The notes: generated by a model from the sequence alone, not told the origin. DNA of 64,000 bases from Chondrosia reniformis (GCA_947172415.1 OX359189.1:6648501-6712500), one strand, 5' to 3'. Shown: positions 10,691 to 22,120, counted from the stretch's first letter. Program-made: numbers and translations.

Positions 10691-11444
10691 TAGAACGGTT
10701 AATTAGTTCTTTAAATTACGATATACGGTAACAACAACCTTGACGTCATCAGTAGCGGCCTGGGCTATTCGACAGTCTATTCTCCTTGAGAAGCCTTGTC
10801 TGTATCAGCGAAGAAAGTAAAGTAAGCTAAAACCAATAAACACATGCAGAATCCATTCAAATATAAATACAACATGAGATTGGCACATCTAGAAAAAGTA
10901 GACAAGGATGGCCATGCAGAAGTGGCATACTGAAACCTAACTTTAAACATCACTTCTATGTTTGGGTGCAGGACCACCTCAGAATTCAGACCGCTTTAAA
11001 TCAGTTCAATGGTGGTCTAAATAGTCCGTGCCAAAAATTGTTCCTTGTTTATATATATATTACCGTATACGTTCTAAATATTCGTCGTTCACGTGGAAGT
11101 TCCCAGAAGCGTTCTTATTGTAGACGAAAGAGTTTCCGTTCTGATGAAATCTTAGAATGCTTCGGCGAAAAATTAGAACGATAATAATGGCGGTTGCAGT
11201 GTTTCTGTGCTTTTTGTGCCATCCCTACATCTTCACTATTTTTGTAGAACATTTTTATTGTTCTCTAGTACATAATATACAGAAACACGTCAGTTGTGTT
11301 TTGTTAGCAACGAGATCATGTTTTATAGTAGCAACACTATAATAGTTGACTATTGACTCAAGTTATGGGTAAGTATATATGTGCATGCATTTCTTTCTAC
11401 AGCCACATGCTCTGCACCAGTGCGAGAATATATAGCTTGAAGAG
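10691..11444. other. Upstream region of glycosyltransferase gene 2
   Basis: Carries the duplicated TGACGTCA site (about 10741-10748) and the segment shared with 7070-7200. A unit-2-specific stretch follows at 10915-11150. TTCGGCGAAAAATTAGAACG occurs at about 11161-11180 and also near 6961. No convincing exon is present. Confidence 0.4.
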
Positions 11445-12790
11445 ATGTCTATATTTGGCACTAAAAATAATCAGAAATTGAGGATATTATTTATTGGAAT
11501 GTCATTGATAGGATCTATATGTATATTATTAACTGGATTTGAGGCAAATAGTCATAGGCAATTTAATATACTTAAGCTATCTGAAACTTTTAAAAGTGAA
11601 TTTGAGGTAAACAAACCTCTACTGCCAGAAGTGCCTAATCCTAGGTCAACTAGGAGAGATTATCTTAACGCTTCAGTATTTGAAGCCATTGATCACACTC
11701 TAGAGAGAATATCTGCAACCAGTAAAAAGAGGAACGTAATGGTGGTCATAAGTAATAAGGATTATGACATTGTGGTGGTTAACTGGATTTGTAACTTATA
11801 CAACCATGTACCAGAACTCCTGAATCATGTCTTGTTGATAAACACTGACCAATCACATAGCAGATACTTTAAAAGCAAAGGAATTAACTCAGTATATCTG
11901 AATATTGAGTAAGTATATCCCTTAACTGTATATATGTGTATGCTTAAATGCTTTTTGATCTTTTTGTTATTAATATGAGGATAGTGATGTCCTTCAGCTT
12001 GTTGCCTCTGAGAAGAGATCATTATGGATGGCTCGTACTCTCCTTACACATTATATATTTTTCAGAGGATGGAATGTGATGATTATTGATGCAGATGCCA
12101 TTGTTTTTAGAGATCCGTTTCTTTTACTGGATGAGTTTGATGTGGATATTATCTTTGGTGTTGGAATATATCCACACAACATTAGTCACAAATGGGGATT
12201 TACAGGTTGTGCTGGAACTGCAATATACAAATATACCCCAAATACAAGTGATTAAGCTGTGTATATACGTACATGTGTACATGTGTGCATTAATCGGAAA
12301 TTTATTTGACAGAATTAGCTACACCCCCAGCTAATACATAATAATGATGGAATACTATAGAGTAATTGAAAGGTGTACAATATTTTTCTTTTTGCATGCA
12401 GACTACCTGTTTGATGAATTGAGCAGGAGGCCCAACAATGAGAAGGATGACCAGATAAGACTAAACAATGCACTCTTTGCCATGGACATGACCTGGGTCA
12501 ATCATGAAGACTCAAATACTCACATTGGCACTTCTTTGAGGTACCAAACACGTGTAGCAATTGTGGGAGAGGAGTTAATATGTCGTTACCTCTGCAAGAA
12601 AATAATAAAGGGTTCTAACCAATTGTTTATTGTACATCCATATACTATGAAAAAGGCAGAGGTTAAGGTGGCTACTACTATCTCTTTTTCTTCCATGATG
12701 CTGAAGGATAAAAGTGTAGACTTTCAAGAATTCCAGGAAACCAGTATATCAGGATGGTTTAAGACAGTTTGTCTAGATTTATCCATGTAA
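11445..12790 (+). CDS. Type II membrane glycosyltransferase, nucleotide-diphospho-sugar transferase family (copy 2)
   Basis: Exons 11445-11908, 11985-12247 and 12402-12790 give 371 residues. It has the same architecture as the copy at 7685: signal anchor at about 14-32, catalytic DAD in MIIDADAIVFRDPF, and C-terminal SGWFKTVCL. Most substitutions are conservative (for example IMGVGIYPPNIKDK to IFGVGIYPHNISHK). All splice sites (GA/GTAAGT, GATAG/T, ACAA/GTGATT, GCAG/AC) are kept, so both paralogs look functional. The C-terminus ends DLSM rather than SM, with a compensating deletion near VHPYTMK. Confidence 0.8.
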
Positions 12791-14039
12791 CTTACAATTC
12801 ATTTCCTCTTATATAGTATCAATATATTACATCATCATCATCATCATTCATTCATTCATTCATTCATTTTATTTTGCAACAGAAAATATATATAGCTGCA
12901 GCTTTTCATGCACGTCCTAATACAACATAAAACATATACACATAGGACAAACAGGAGATAAAGTAAATTAGGTTATTAGAATATACATAGGGTTACGTAC
13001 ATGCATGCTAAACCATAATATAACTTGCAGTCTAAATTATGAAGCAAATGCAGGTGTAGTAGAGTAGCCTCTATAGAGATCTGGTGACTGCATAGATCAC
13101 TACAGACCAATGGACAAGAGATTAATTAAATATCTGAAAAAAACAGTGTTGTAATTTATATAGAATTGGGCCTCCTTGAAATAGTTTCAAGTATTCCAAA
13201 GGGCCACTATAATTTGATTTTTAACTGCATGTATATATAGTATAATATGTTTATTTTAAAGTCAAGTAATTTTATTATTCTTTTAGAATCCTATTGTGGC
13301 TATATAGCTCATTATGTCAGTTAAAATTACTCATTTAAACATTGTTGGGCAGCTAAAATGGACAAGATTGGCAACAGAAAAAAGTGTATACAAAATCAAC
13401 TGCATGTTATACATGTACAACATTATGCATGCATAAAGCAATGAATTAAAATTCAAACAGATCAACCATATAGAGTATATAATGTAATTAACCTCATGCA
13501 TGAAAGTTGGAATGTGCCACAGTTGACAAAACATATTCACTGGAAAACCTCTAATTTAATCGTATCGACCATGGTGCACTTATAATTATACACAATTCGT
13601 GGCTAGCCTGCATGCTATATAATATATAGCTAGTCCATTGCTGATTATTGCTGGTTATCATATATTATATAACCACTTTACGAATGTTTTAGAGTATGAA
13701 AACAGAGAAATTGAAAGTGAAATCATAGAAATGTAGTCTTGCTTTTAAGACATGAAGAAATTGTTTGATTAACTATATAAGTGTGTTATTAAAACTAGTT
13801 GGGCAGTGACTACACATGTACAATTATTGGTCAGCTATATTATATATGTAGAAAAGATTCGTAAACATTTTCTAAGGTAGCTACATGTCCTATTATACTG
13901 TATTCATCAAAATGACAGCCAGATCAAACTTATATCTCTTCCAGTAGCAAAAAGATCAAACTTTTGAACTATGTCTAGGCTACTTCTGGTTTATCTCTAG
14001 ATCTTCCATGCAATAGTAAAAAATTAGGCAACCCTATAG
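12791..14039. repeat. Gene-free AT-rich stretch with (CAT)n/(ATTC)n microsatellite
   Basis: A CAT-repeat followed by ATTC-repeat occupies about 12832-12868. The rest to 14039 is AT-rich without a supported exon. The reverse ORF at 13331-13540 is low quality and not called. Confidence 0.45.
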
Positions 14040-14310
14040 CTAGGCCTTTGTACAGAAATGCCAGAGGAAGTTATTATCACTACTCGGATACCGCATACCG
14101 CATACCATGTACTTGGAATACTCTCCGAGAATGTATGCGGTATCCGAGTATGCGCGTAACAGCGGGCCGTGGATCCATATCTCGTCTTTCCGTCGCATCT
14201 CATAAGGATCCTTCCCGCCAATCGTTCTCAATTTCTCCTCATATCGTCCTTTCGATTTGCAGATCGTCCAGAGAGAATCTGCAACCTGGGTTAAAGGGGC
14301 TCTTTTAAAC
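14040..14310 (-). pseudogene. GC-elevated open-frame fragment of unknown origin
   Basis: The minus frame is open for about 85 codons from 14309 to 14043. It has coding-like composition unlike its surroundings, reading in part DSLWTICKSKGRYEEKL and IGGKDPYEMRRKDEIWIHG. There is no ATG at a sensible position and no obvious splice sites. The style resembles captured or transposon-derived coding sequence, but I do not recognise the family. The 3' end runs into a perfect hairpin at 14081-14150. Confidence 0.4.
14081..14150. repeat. Perfect 17-base inverted repeat
   Basis: TACTCGGATACCGCATA at 14081-14097 is exactly complementary to TATGCGGTATCCGAGTA at 14134-14150, with a 36-base loop. A second partial repeat of CCGCATACC adjoins the left arm. 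Origin is unknown; it may mark a transposon end. Confidence 0.7.
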
Positions 14311-14404
14311 GTCCTTGCAAATGAAAAATTCTGAACGCGGGCGCAAATTGCTGGTGCCGAATGGAAATATTATGCATGTAAATACAATAGCATTGGGGAA
14401 AAAA

Positions 14405-15442
14405 TTACACTTTACAATCAAAGCTTGAGGAAGTTGTAAAAACTTGGGAATTTTTGCTACTGACTTCATACACATAACGCTGTTCATATAAATCTACACA
14501 ACACTGGCAGAAATGCCTGCATAGGCAGTTACCCAGCCTTTCCCGAACTGGTTTAAAGTATATCAATACCATGATGGGAGTAGGAATCAGTGATATTAAG
14601 AGAAAAACACCTTCAATGTAGCTAAATATCTGTACAATCCCACCAGTGTCACTCGGAAGAAATACAGCCAAAAAGACAGGACCAGATTGCCCAATCAAGT
14701 TGAAACTATTTCCTAATAGGAGAAAGAAGGTAAATTTTATCATTGCTCGATTAACCCTGTTATCCTCAGTGATTGAACTCCTTTTTTTCAGGTAAGCCAA
14801 GGTGATTATAGGAATGACAATAGTAAATCCCACACTACAGATTCCATAGATAAAAGTGTATCCAACTGCATATGCATATGAGTAGATCTCTCCAGATCCA
14901 TGGAAGGAGCATACAGTATCATCGATAAAGGTAATGGTTACAATGAGACTGGAAAATACAGCGAGATTCGGCAAAAAAGTCAGAAGCACGATAATACTAA
15001 CCACAGCAACTGTAATGTAAAATTTTAGTGCTTTTGCACTATATTTGACCAATATGAAGACATTAATGGCAAACAGGGACATAAACACTAAGCGGGCGGC
15101 ACCACCAGAAAGAACTAGCCACAACAACACCTTGCACAAGTGTTCAGATGGCTGTAATTCTTCAAATCCAGATATAAGTAAATTGGAGATAAAAGTGATT
15201 GCTAGACTGAAAATTACAACTTCACAAGAAGAGATCAAACAGGCCAGAATGAGGCGAATGCTGCTTGGCAGGCTTTTTTCTGTAACAAGGGTAACAAGTA
15301 ATACAAAGTTAACAATGCCCACTGGTAGCAGCTCCAACACAGTTGCAAAGAAACTAAAATATCCAAACTGTGATTCTATTTCTCCTGTATCATTACTAGT
15401 ATTCATAATTTTACTTGTTCTGACCAAACTGAGTCGAAACAC
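14405..15442 (-). CDS. GPCR-like seven-transmembrane receptor (paralog B), single exon
   Basis: 345-codon ORF. The likelier start is the internal Met at 15406 (MNTSNDTGEIESQ), because paralog C begins MNNSNETAIGIDSQ; that gives about 333 residues. Seven hydrophobic segments are present. Family signatures are LPSSIRLILA after TM1, SGGAARLVFMS in TM3, KFTFFLLLGNSFNLIGQSGP in TM6 and SLIPTPIMVLIYFKPVRERL at TM7/helix 8. The TM3 Cys (HLCKVLLW) and ECL2 Cys (TVCSFHGSG) are kept. DRY and NPxxY are lacking. The short Cys-containing tail (CLCRHFCQCC) could be palmitoylated. It is closest to C by eye and is transcribed away from it. Confidence 0.83.
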   Translation of the reverse strand: MFRLSLVRTSKIMNTSNDTGEIESQFGYFSFFATVLELLPVGIVNFVLLVTLVTEKSLPSSIRLILACLISSCEVVIFSLAITFISNLLISGFEELQPSEHLCKVLLWLVLSGGAARLVFMSLFAINVFILVKYSAKALKFYITVAVVSIIVLLTFLPNLAVFSSLIVTITFIDDTVCSFHGSGEIYSYAYAVGYTFIYGICSVGFTIVIPIITLAYLKKRSSITEDNRVNRAMIKFTFFLLLGNSFNLIGQSGPVFLAVFLPSDTGGIVQIFSYIEGVFLLISLIPTPIMVLIYFKPVRERLGNCLCRHFCQCCVDLYEQRYVYEVSSKNSQVFTTSSSFDCKV

Positions 15443-16164
15443 TTTTGACTACTAAGACAGACTGAAATTCAGGTACTGTAGACAACTAATCTAATTAGAG
15501 AAGACACATGATCTCGTTTGTTTACATAGCTAAGCAAACTTCAACCAAATCTAAGTTACTTATCTAAGCATTGCTCTTGTAAACTTAGGGGGATGCGTCA
15601 TTAGTGGAGTGTCTTCAAGCGGACATACCCACAGAGCTCTCGGTTGTACTAATCATCTCATTCTGCAGAATGTAAGGAATTATACATACCTAAACCTAAT
15701 TTTACATGTATTATGATATTAGCAAGATGAAAAAGAACATTACTATAATTCAAAAGTACACATTAAATCTCCATGCAATTGTTAATATTTAGATCACAAT
15801 GTAAGTATGCATGATGTATATATGCAATCAGTAGTTCTGTTTTAATATATTATGTAAATCTTTTAAATATCCACTAGTGACATGATTACTAGTTTGTGCA
15901 TGCATGTTTCGAGGACAATTCAATTTCAATATTCAAATACTGAGAAACCAAATTACGTATGTCACCATAATCATAATAATATTTTGTACATACGTAGCCA
16001 TTAGATAAGAGCTAATAGAATATGCTAATACCTTAATGACATGCTTACCATATGCTACCTAATATTTATATACCTTAGTGATATAATTACTGGTTTTTAA
16101 GAGCTAATGTACATTTAGGAAGGTATTAGGAGTCATACACACTTCCCTTAATGATAAAGGCTAA
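15443..16164. other. Intergenic between GPCR-like B and a decayed C remnant
   Basis: Bases about 15595-15960 resemble 17040-17320 upstream of intact gene C (GTGGAGTGT, AGCGGACATAC..CAGAGCTC, TAGCAAGATRAAA, ACACATTAAATCT). This shows an old tandem duplication of C's upstream region. No exon is seen. Confidence 0.45.
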
Positions 16165-16270
16165 ATACTGAGCTGTTGTGGCTATATATTTGGAAAAAGA
16201 TACCAAGGATCTCTTACACAGTCAACCATCCCATCTTCAGATAAGCAACGAAAGAGAATACCTCCTGATT
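16165..16270 (+). pseudogene. Decayed 3' end of a duplicated GPCR-like gene C
   Basis: Starting at about 16168 the sequence matches the last roughly 33 codons of gene C and its 3' flank (GTTTGGAAAAAGATACC, GGATCTCTTACACAGTC, CCATCCCATCTTCAGAT). The homology continues through 16700 into the 3' flanking region, equivalent to 18705-19340. The seven-TM body is absent and the reading frame is open to stops, so only the tail of a former tandem copy remains. Confidence 0.75.
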
Positions 16271-17811
16271 TACATGGTTATGAAGTTGATTAACAGTATA
16301 GTGTAGTGCCCACTGTGTGTGACACCTAATACTTCTAAGAATGGCACCACTGAAATCATAGACTCAACATTACTTTTCAGATTACTCTCTCTGATCTTTT
16401 GTATTTTATGAGCTAGGGACTACTTATGTTATTGCATGATATGTTAATTGTTTTGAAAACTGATTAAATTAAAAGGTACAGATATCTAGACATGCGTATG
16501 TACTTAATAATTATAATAATAATAATATTCTACTACCAATGAAACTTACAACATCTGATTTCCTGTCAGTGAGTAATAGTATGGGTTAGGTTAAGAATGT
16601 TTGGGCAATGCACTAACTGCTATTTTAATTCAGCACAATACGGGTACATTAATTAATTTAATTTGAATAGGGCAGTCTTGCCATACTGTTACTTCTAATA
16701 AGATATGCTTCTACGTATTCATAGCACGTAGCACACACATTTCTGAGCCTTAGATTGTAGTGAGCGCGAGCTTTAAAATGTAAAAATTACCAAAGCTACT
16801 CGTAAACGCTTCACAATATCAGTTATATAAGTAGCCTATAACCTATACCGTTTCTCTACATATATGTACTACATGAAAGGCCTATAGAGGGAACTAAATC
16901 TATATAATGAGGGCTTTGGATGAGAGAGTATAGCATTCTCTCTTAAAATAGTAGGGCATCTATTTTCAATACAGTACATAAACTTTGCAAGTCTAGGGTA
17001 TCGTAATTTGGATGCAATACAAAGAAATCCCTAGCTATCTCAATGTGTGGAGTGTATAGAAGTGGACATACAGAGCTCACAGTTGTATTTATATTTGTGT
17101 ATAGATAGTTTATCAAATGAAAATATCAATTTTGATATACGTACACATGTTTGGGCATGAGTAATGTTTTTAGCAAGATAAAATATACTACTCAACACAT
17201 TAAATCTGCCACTTGCAGTTGCAAGTTTGAAAGATGTATATATGCAGTCAAAACCTACCAGCAGTTCTGTATAAATCCCCAGGCCAATTCAATTCAATAT
17301 ACGAATACTGAGAATACTGAGAATTCTGAAAGTATAGTTGTTCATCATCATCATCATTCAATAATGGCAAAAATCTCCTATGCAGGAGGTAGCCTGATAT
17401 ACATAGAGTTCATGTTCCTTAGTCAAAATATTAGCTATAGATGAGTCATTTATTTAAAATTTTCTGTCCACCGCTTCTTTGGTCTTCCTCTAGGTCTCTT
17501 TCCTGTCATTTCTTCTTCATACACTTGCTTCATCAATCGGTCTGCATTCATTTCCTCCATCTTCACCTTCCATCTTCTTTGCTTCTCCTTCACCATATAA
17601 GTATAGTTGTTACCATATCATAAGAGTATTTTGTACATAGTCCATGAGGTAAGAGATACATTGTCAAGGTACACAATTAGAAGTCATATACTTGAAAATG
17701 ACATCATAACCACAAAAATTTAACCTACATACATCATCAGCAACAGTTACTATAAATTACATTTTAGTAGGAGAGACTGTAAACATTTGTCCTGAGTTTA
17801 CAGTCTTTAAG
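16271..17811. other. Duplicated 3' flank remnant and upstream region of gene C
   Basis: 16271-16990 parallels 18800-19800 (GTGACACCTAATACTTCTAA, AGAATGTTTGGGCAAT and others), with a copy-specific insertion at about 19517-19735 in the latter. Bases 16860-16920 contain a reverse R1-type repeat tail. 17341-17357 is a CAT-repeat. No coding exon is supported between 16271 and 17811. Confidence 0.5.
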
Positions 17812-18804
17812 ATGAATAATTCTAATGAGACAGCCATTGGGATAGACAGCCAGTTGCAAGTTTCTAATTTGATTTACAGTTTATGTGTGTGGCTGTTGTT
17901 GCTGACTCCTGTAACAGTCTTGGACCTCCTCCTGCTTGTAGCCATAGCAACTGAGAAGAGTCTCCCCAAAACAGTTAAAATAGTGCTGGCAAATCTGTTA
18001 ATAGCCTGCCTGGTTGCAGCTTTAGGGCTAACAATGATCTCACTGGCAAAGATCATCCTAATTCTCTGTAATTGTAGTGAACATTCAGATGGTGCCTGTA
18101 GGGTAATGTTTTGGCTCATCACTGGAGGTGGGGCAGCAAGGCTGTCCTTCATGGCCACGTATGCTGTGCTAATTTACATCATTGTCAAATTTCAAGTCAA
18201 GGGTATCAGTTCCTATAGAATATGGTTTGCAGTTGTTATAGTGTGGATAATCTCAATGGGCTACAATGCTGTCATATTCTCTCCTGAAATACTTGAAGTT
18301 GCCTTTGTAGATGGGGTTACATGTACCCCACATAGTAGTGGTTTTGCTACTTATTTGTATACAGGAATATACATAGTTATATTCTGTATTGGTGGATTTA
18401 CGCTAACAGCTGTGATACCTATAGTTACACTCCGTTTCATCAAGAAGAACACAATTACTGGGGATGTCAGCATTCATAGAGCTATGGCTAAATTTTCCTT
18501 ATTCCTGCTTATCGGAAACATTATCAATTTCTTAGGACAAGCCCTACCATTAATATTTACCCTAGCTTCGCCCAAAGGAGAGGAAAACTATGTAGCAGAA
18601 AAGGCCATTAATTACTTAGAAGGACTGATCATAGATATCTCCCTATATCCTACACCCATACTAATGCTCATTTATTTCAAGCCACTTCGCAAGCAACTAT
18701 TCAAAATACTGTGCTGTTGTGGTTATATGTTTGGAAAAAGATACCAAGGATCTCTTACACAGTCAACCATCCCATCTTCAGATGAACAACGAAAGAAAAT
18801 CTAA
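17812..18804 (+). CDS. GPCR-like seven-transmembrane receptor (paralog C), single exon
   Basis: 330-residue ORF, the only plus-strand member of the cluster. The N-terminus has NNS and NET sequons. Family signatures are LPKTVKIVLANL after TM1, GGGAARLSFMATYAVLIYIIVK in part for TM3, RAMAKFSLFLLIGNIINFLG for TM6 and SLYPTPILMLIYFKPLRKQL for TM7/helix 8. The extracellular disulfide pair is CRVMFW and VTCTPHSSG. The tail starts with CCCGYMFGK (possible palmitoylation) and ends in a Ser/Thr/Lys segment. DRY and NPxxY are absent. A partial duplicate of its 3' end lies upstream at 16165. Confidence 0.85.
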   Translation: MNNSNETAIGIDSQLQVSNLIYSLCVWLLLLTPVTVLDLLLLVAIATEKSLPKTVKIVLANLLIACLVAALGLTMISLAKIILILCNCSEHSDGACRVMFWLITGGGAARLSFMATYAVLIYIIVKFQVKGISSYRIWFAVVIVWIISMGYNAVIFSPEILEVAFVDGVTCTPHSSGFATYLYTGIYIVIFCIGGFTLTAVIPIVTLRFIKKNTITGDVSIHRAMAKFSLFLLIGNIINFLGQALPLIFTLASPKGEENYVAEKAINYLEGLIIDISLYPTPILMLIYFKPLRKQLFKILCCCGYMFGKRYQGSLTQSTIPSSDEQRKKI

Positions 18805-20056
18805 GAATACCTCCTGATTTACATGGTTATCAAGTTGATTAACAGTGTAGTGCCCGTATGCTAAAACTGTACATGTGTGTGACACCTAATACTTCTAAGA
18901 ATGTCACCACTAAAATCATAGACTCAACATTACTCTTCAGATTACTCTCTCTGATCTCTTGTATTTTATGAGCTAGGACTACTTATGTTACTGCATGGTG
19001 TTAATTGTTTTGAAAACTGATTAAATTAAAAGGTACCAATCTCTAGACATATGTACACAATATACATATATGTGCACCCTCCAATGAAACATAATATATT
19101 ATATAACATCTGGTTTCCTGATCATGAGTGATAGTATGGGTTAGGTTAAGAATGTTTGGGCAATATATATATCCTTAGTGACAGTATTGTTAGGTTAAGA
19201 ATGTTTGGGCACACACACTATTTGCTATTATTATTCAGCACAATTAATAAATAAACAGGGCAGCCTTCTTTAGTCTTGCCATACTGTGCCTTCTTAAAGA
19301 TATGCTTCTACATATTCGTAGCACGTAGCATTCACACTGCATTTCTGAGCCTTAGATTGTAGTGAGCTTGAGCTTTAGAATGTAAAAATATTCATCAACG
19401 CTTCACAATATCAGTTATATGTATGTATATATATAAAACAGATAATAGTTAACCTAAAATAACATACTACATCAAAGGCTTACATAGGGAACTAAACATA
19501 ATGAGAGCTTTGGATGAGGATACTCTTTTGCTCCACTTAACCTAACTTAACTAGCTTAAGAGTTGTTTTGAGGAAAGGAACCCTGGAAACAAGTGATTAC
19601 AAAGAAGGAAAATCAAATAAAAGAAGCAATTATTGGAAATTGAATTAACTCAGGGAAGCTGCTTTGTCCACCAGTGTAGGCAATGATTACCTAAGGCTTT
19701 TGCAGAGTTGAGGTAACAGTTCACCCTCAGAGAGTACAGCATTCTCTTAATGTTAAAAATAGTAGGACATCTTTTGAATACGTACAGTACCTAAGCTTTG
19801 CAGAGGACATGTTGAAGTCGTGTATAATCAGTCAATGCTTAATGAATAATAATTCGAAATATTTCACAGGAATATACAAGCTTTACATTAATAAATATCA
19901 ACCAGTTCAATTTAAAATCAAACATAATACAATACAACATCAATCAAGAAATTCAATATATAACATTTTGGATGTTTGCTTTCTAAGTAGAATGAAGTGC
20001 AAATCCTTTTCTATACATATATAGTCATTCTCATGTTTTTATATAACAAGTGAGAT
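18805..20056. other. Intergenic between convergent genes C and D
   Basis: 3' flank of C (18805-19340), duplicated upstream at 16270-16720. Two further copies of an internal GGTTAAGAATGTTTGGGCA motif occur at 19144 and 19194. A reverse R1 repeat tail lies at about 19480-19530. No exon is seen; the short ORFs at 19809-20024 are AT-rich chance frames. Confidence 0.45.
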
Positions 20057-21187
20057 TTATGGCTGAGGATTTGTATCCAGTGAGATTGTGACAGCTTTGT
20101 GATCATCATCAACTGTTCTTTCAACGGAATCCTCCGATGATTTATCGTGGGTTCTAGCATAAGATTTTGCTTCAACAGCTTCACTTCTAACATTGGAACC
20201 ATTTCTATTTGTATGCCGTCGGTTGTAAACGGTGGTTCCTCTTTCATAGAAGTTATACCTGCAACATGTTCTCACTCTGCGCCTTAGGTGCTTAAAGTAT
20301 ATCAGTAATAGTATTGGAGTTGGTAGCAAAGAAAGATGTAGAAGCAAAATCTGGACATAGGTTATGGCTCTCTCTGCTCTACAAGTGGCCTCACTGGTTC
20401 CTGATGGAGTGAACAGGGCAAACAGAATCGGGACAGCTTGACCTAGTATATTCACTATATTTCCAATGAGAAGAAAAAGTCCAAACTTCGACATCACTTT
20501 CTTTGTCTTAATATTCCCTGTCACAGAACGCTTCTTGATATAATATAAAGCAAGCAAGGGCATTACTATGCCAATGGCAAAGCTAACGAACCCAAACACA
20601 ACAAAGTAGAATCCACCGTAAAAGTATGACAAACCAGTGCTATTAGTATTTGTATGCGGTGTACACACAACGCGATCTAAAAACTCGATCGTTACCACCC
20701 GTGGAGAGAGCACCATAGAGTTAAAACCAACAGTAATGGCCCACAAGCAGGCTGCCCCCAAGAAAACTGCCCAGATTTTTACAGATTTGGTGCCTTTGCT
20801 TACAATAACAAATATAAGGCTAGCGTACATTGACATCAACAGTAATCTGGCTCCTCCTCCTGAAGCTATAATCCAGAGCGCAACACGGCATGCGTATTCA
20901 GAGGGTTCCAAAAACGTCTCAGTTAAACTATAATGGTGGACAAGAATGATTCTTGGAAGGTGGGTCAACAGTAAGCCAACGATCACAACTAAACTGCCAA
21001 GTATAATGTTTACAAGAACAATTCGAACTGGTTTAGGTATAGCTTTGAAATTGATGAGTGCTACAAAAAGTACCAAGTTGATTACAAACACTGGCATAAG
21101 TATCAAAAATATGAGTAAATAGGAGAATGCAGCATAACCTTCTAGTCCAAGCCGGGAATCATTACAAGAACTACTCACAGCCTCCAT
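20057..21187 (-). CDS. GPCR-like seven-transmembrane receptor (paralog D), single exon
   Basis: 376 residues, the longest of the family because of a hydrophilic tail of about 70 residues rich in Arg, Asn, Ser and Thr (NRRHTNRNGSN, DKSSEDSVERTVDDD). That tail is suited to kinase/arrestin-type regulation (inference). Signatures are IPKPVRIVLVNI after TM1, SGGGARLLLMSMYASLIFVIV in TM3, KFGLFLLIGNIVNILGQAVP in TM6 and SLLPTPILLLIYFKHLRRRV at TM7. The Cys pair is YACRVALW and VVCTPHTNT. DRY and NPxxY are missing as in its paralogs. The start at 21187 (MEAVSSSCNDS) is the only upstream Met before TM1. Confidence 0.85.
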   Translation of the reverse strand: MEAVSSSCNDSRLGLEGYAAFSYLLIFLILMPVFVINLVLFVALINFKAIPKPVRIVLVNIILGSLVVIVGLLLTHLPRIILVHHYSLTETFLEPSEYACRVALWIIASGGGARLLLMSMYASLIFVIVSKGTKSVKIWAVFLGAACLWAITVGFNSMVLSPRVVTIEFLDRVVCTPHTNTNSTGLSYFYGGFYFVVFGFVSFAIGIVMPLLALYYIKKRSVTGNIKTKKVMSKFGLFLLIGNIVNILGQAVPILFALFTPSGTSEATCRAERAITYVQILLLHLSLLPTPILLLIYFKHLRRRVRTCCRYNFYERGTTVYNRRHTNRNGSNVRSEAVEAKSYARTHDKSSEDSVERTVDDDHKAVTISLDTNPQP

Positions 21188-22120
21188 ACTTAGGTCCTAG
21201 AGAAATTTTGTAACAAGTGATATTATCCGTAGTCAGATTCGGTGATATTCGGATCTTCCCAAATTTAAGCTATATTATATTGCGAGCTGTGGTAAACACT
21301 CAGTACCTGATCCTGATCTGAACTCCGGCGTGACCAACAGCAAAGTAATGATATTCATGATCTCATAAATATTTTGATATAACACAAAGGCTGTGTGGTC
21401 AGTAGTGTGCTGAGTCAGGTGAGACATATGTCTGTCATTATCCTTCACTTCCCAGCCTTCTTTATAAGTCATACTAGCAATGGGAGCTGTTTTCAGGTAA
21501 GAATATATATTGAGCTCCAGATGGTGTATCTATGAAGGTAGATTAGTGTCAAAACTCAACTGTACACTTGTAATATAACACACTCTTCGTTAGCAACACA
21601 TACACATTTAATGAAAGTTCCATTCCCGTACCTGGCTGATGTGGGATTGTAACCTTCCATATGTTGCATAATAACGTTTCTTTGGCCACAGCAAATGAAA
21701 AATAGTATAGTATCCAGGGTAATATAAAATAAAGAATCATAGTAACATAGAAAAATATCTTACATATCAGAAAATCAATTATGCCTGCATGTTTCAGAGC
21801 AATGCATTCAATAGAGTGGTATGATATTGTAATACTCTCTCTGTAAGCAAGAGTGATTCAGAAGTGCATAAACAACTGAATACAATACATGCTGAACTGG
21901 AAAGTGGACACATTTTTGTGTCAGTCGAATTGAGATACTAACTTACCATTCTCTATTATATCCATACCATCTGTTACAATATGCTTTGTACAGTAGACCA
22001 CTACATGGCACTGACTGTCACTTGAACAGCCACAAACTATAGGAAGTAGCTAACGAAGTTAAAGAAGACTTACAAACGGACTACAGAGTGTTCTTATTTG
22101 GCTCCTCTAATCACAGTTAA
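21188..22120. other. Intergenic between divergent GPCR-like D and receptor-like gene
   Basis: Upstream regions of two divergently transcribed genes. I see no exon, repeat or RNA gene that I can support. Confidence 0.4.

Noticed and set aside
15045-15455. 136-codon plus-strand ORF
   Set aside because: Shadow of GPCR-like gene B on the opposite strand; codes through its TM regions with no domain.
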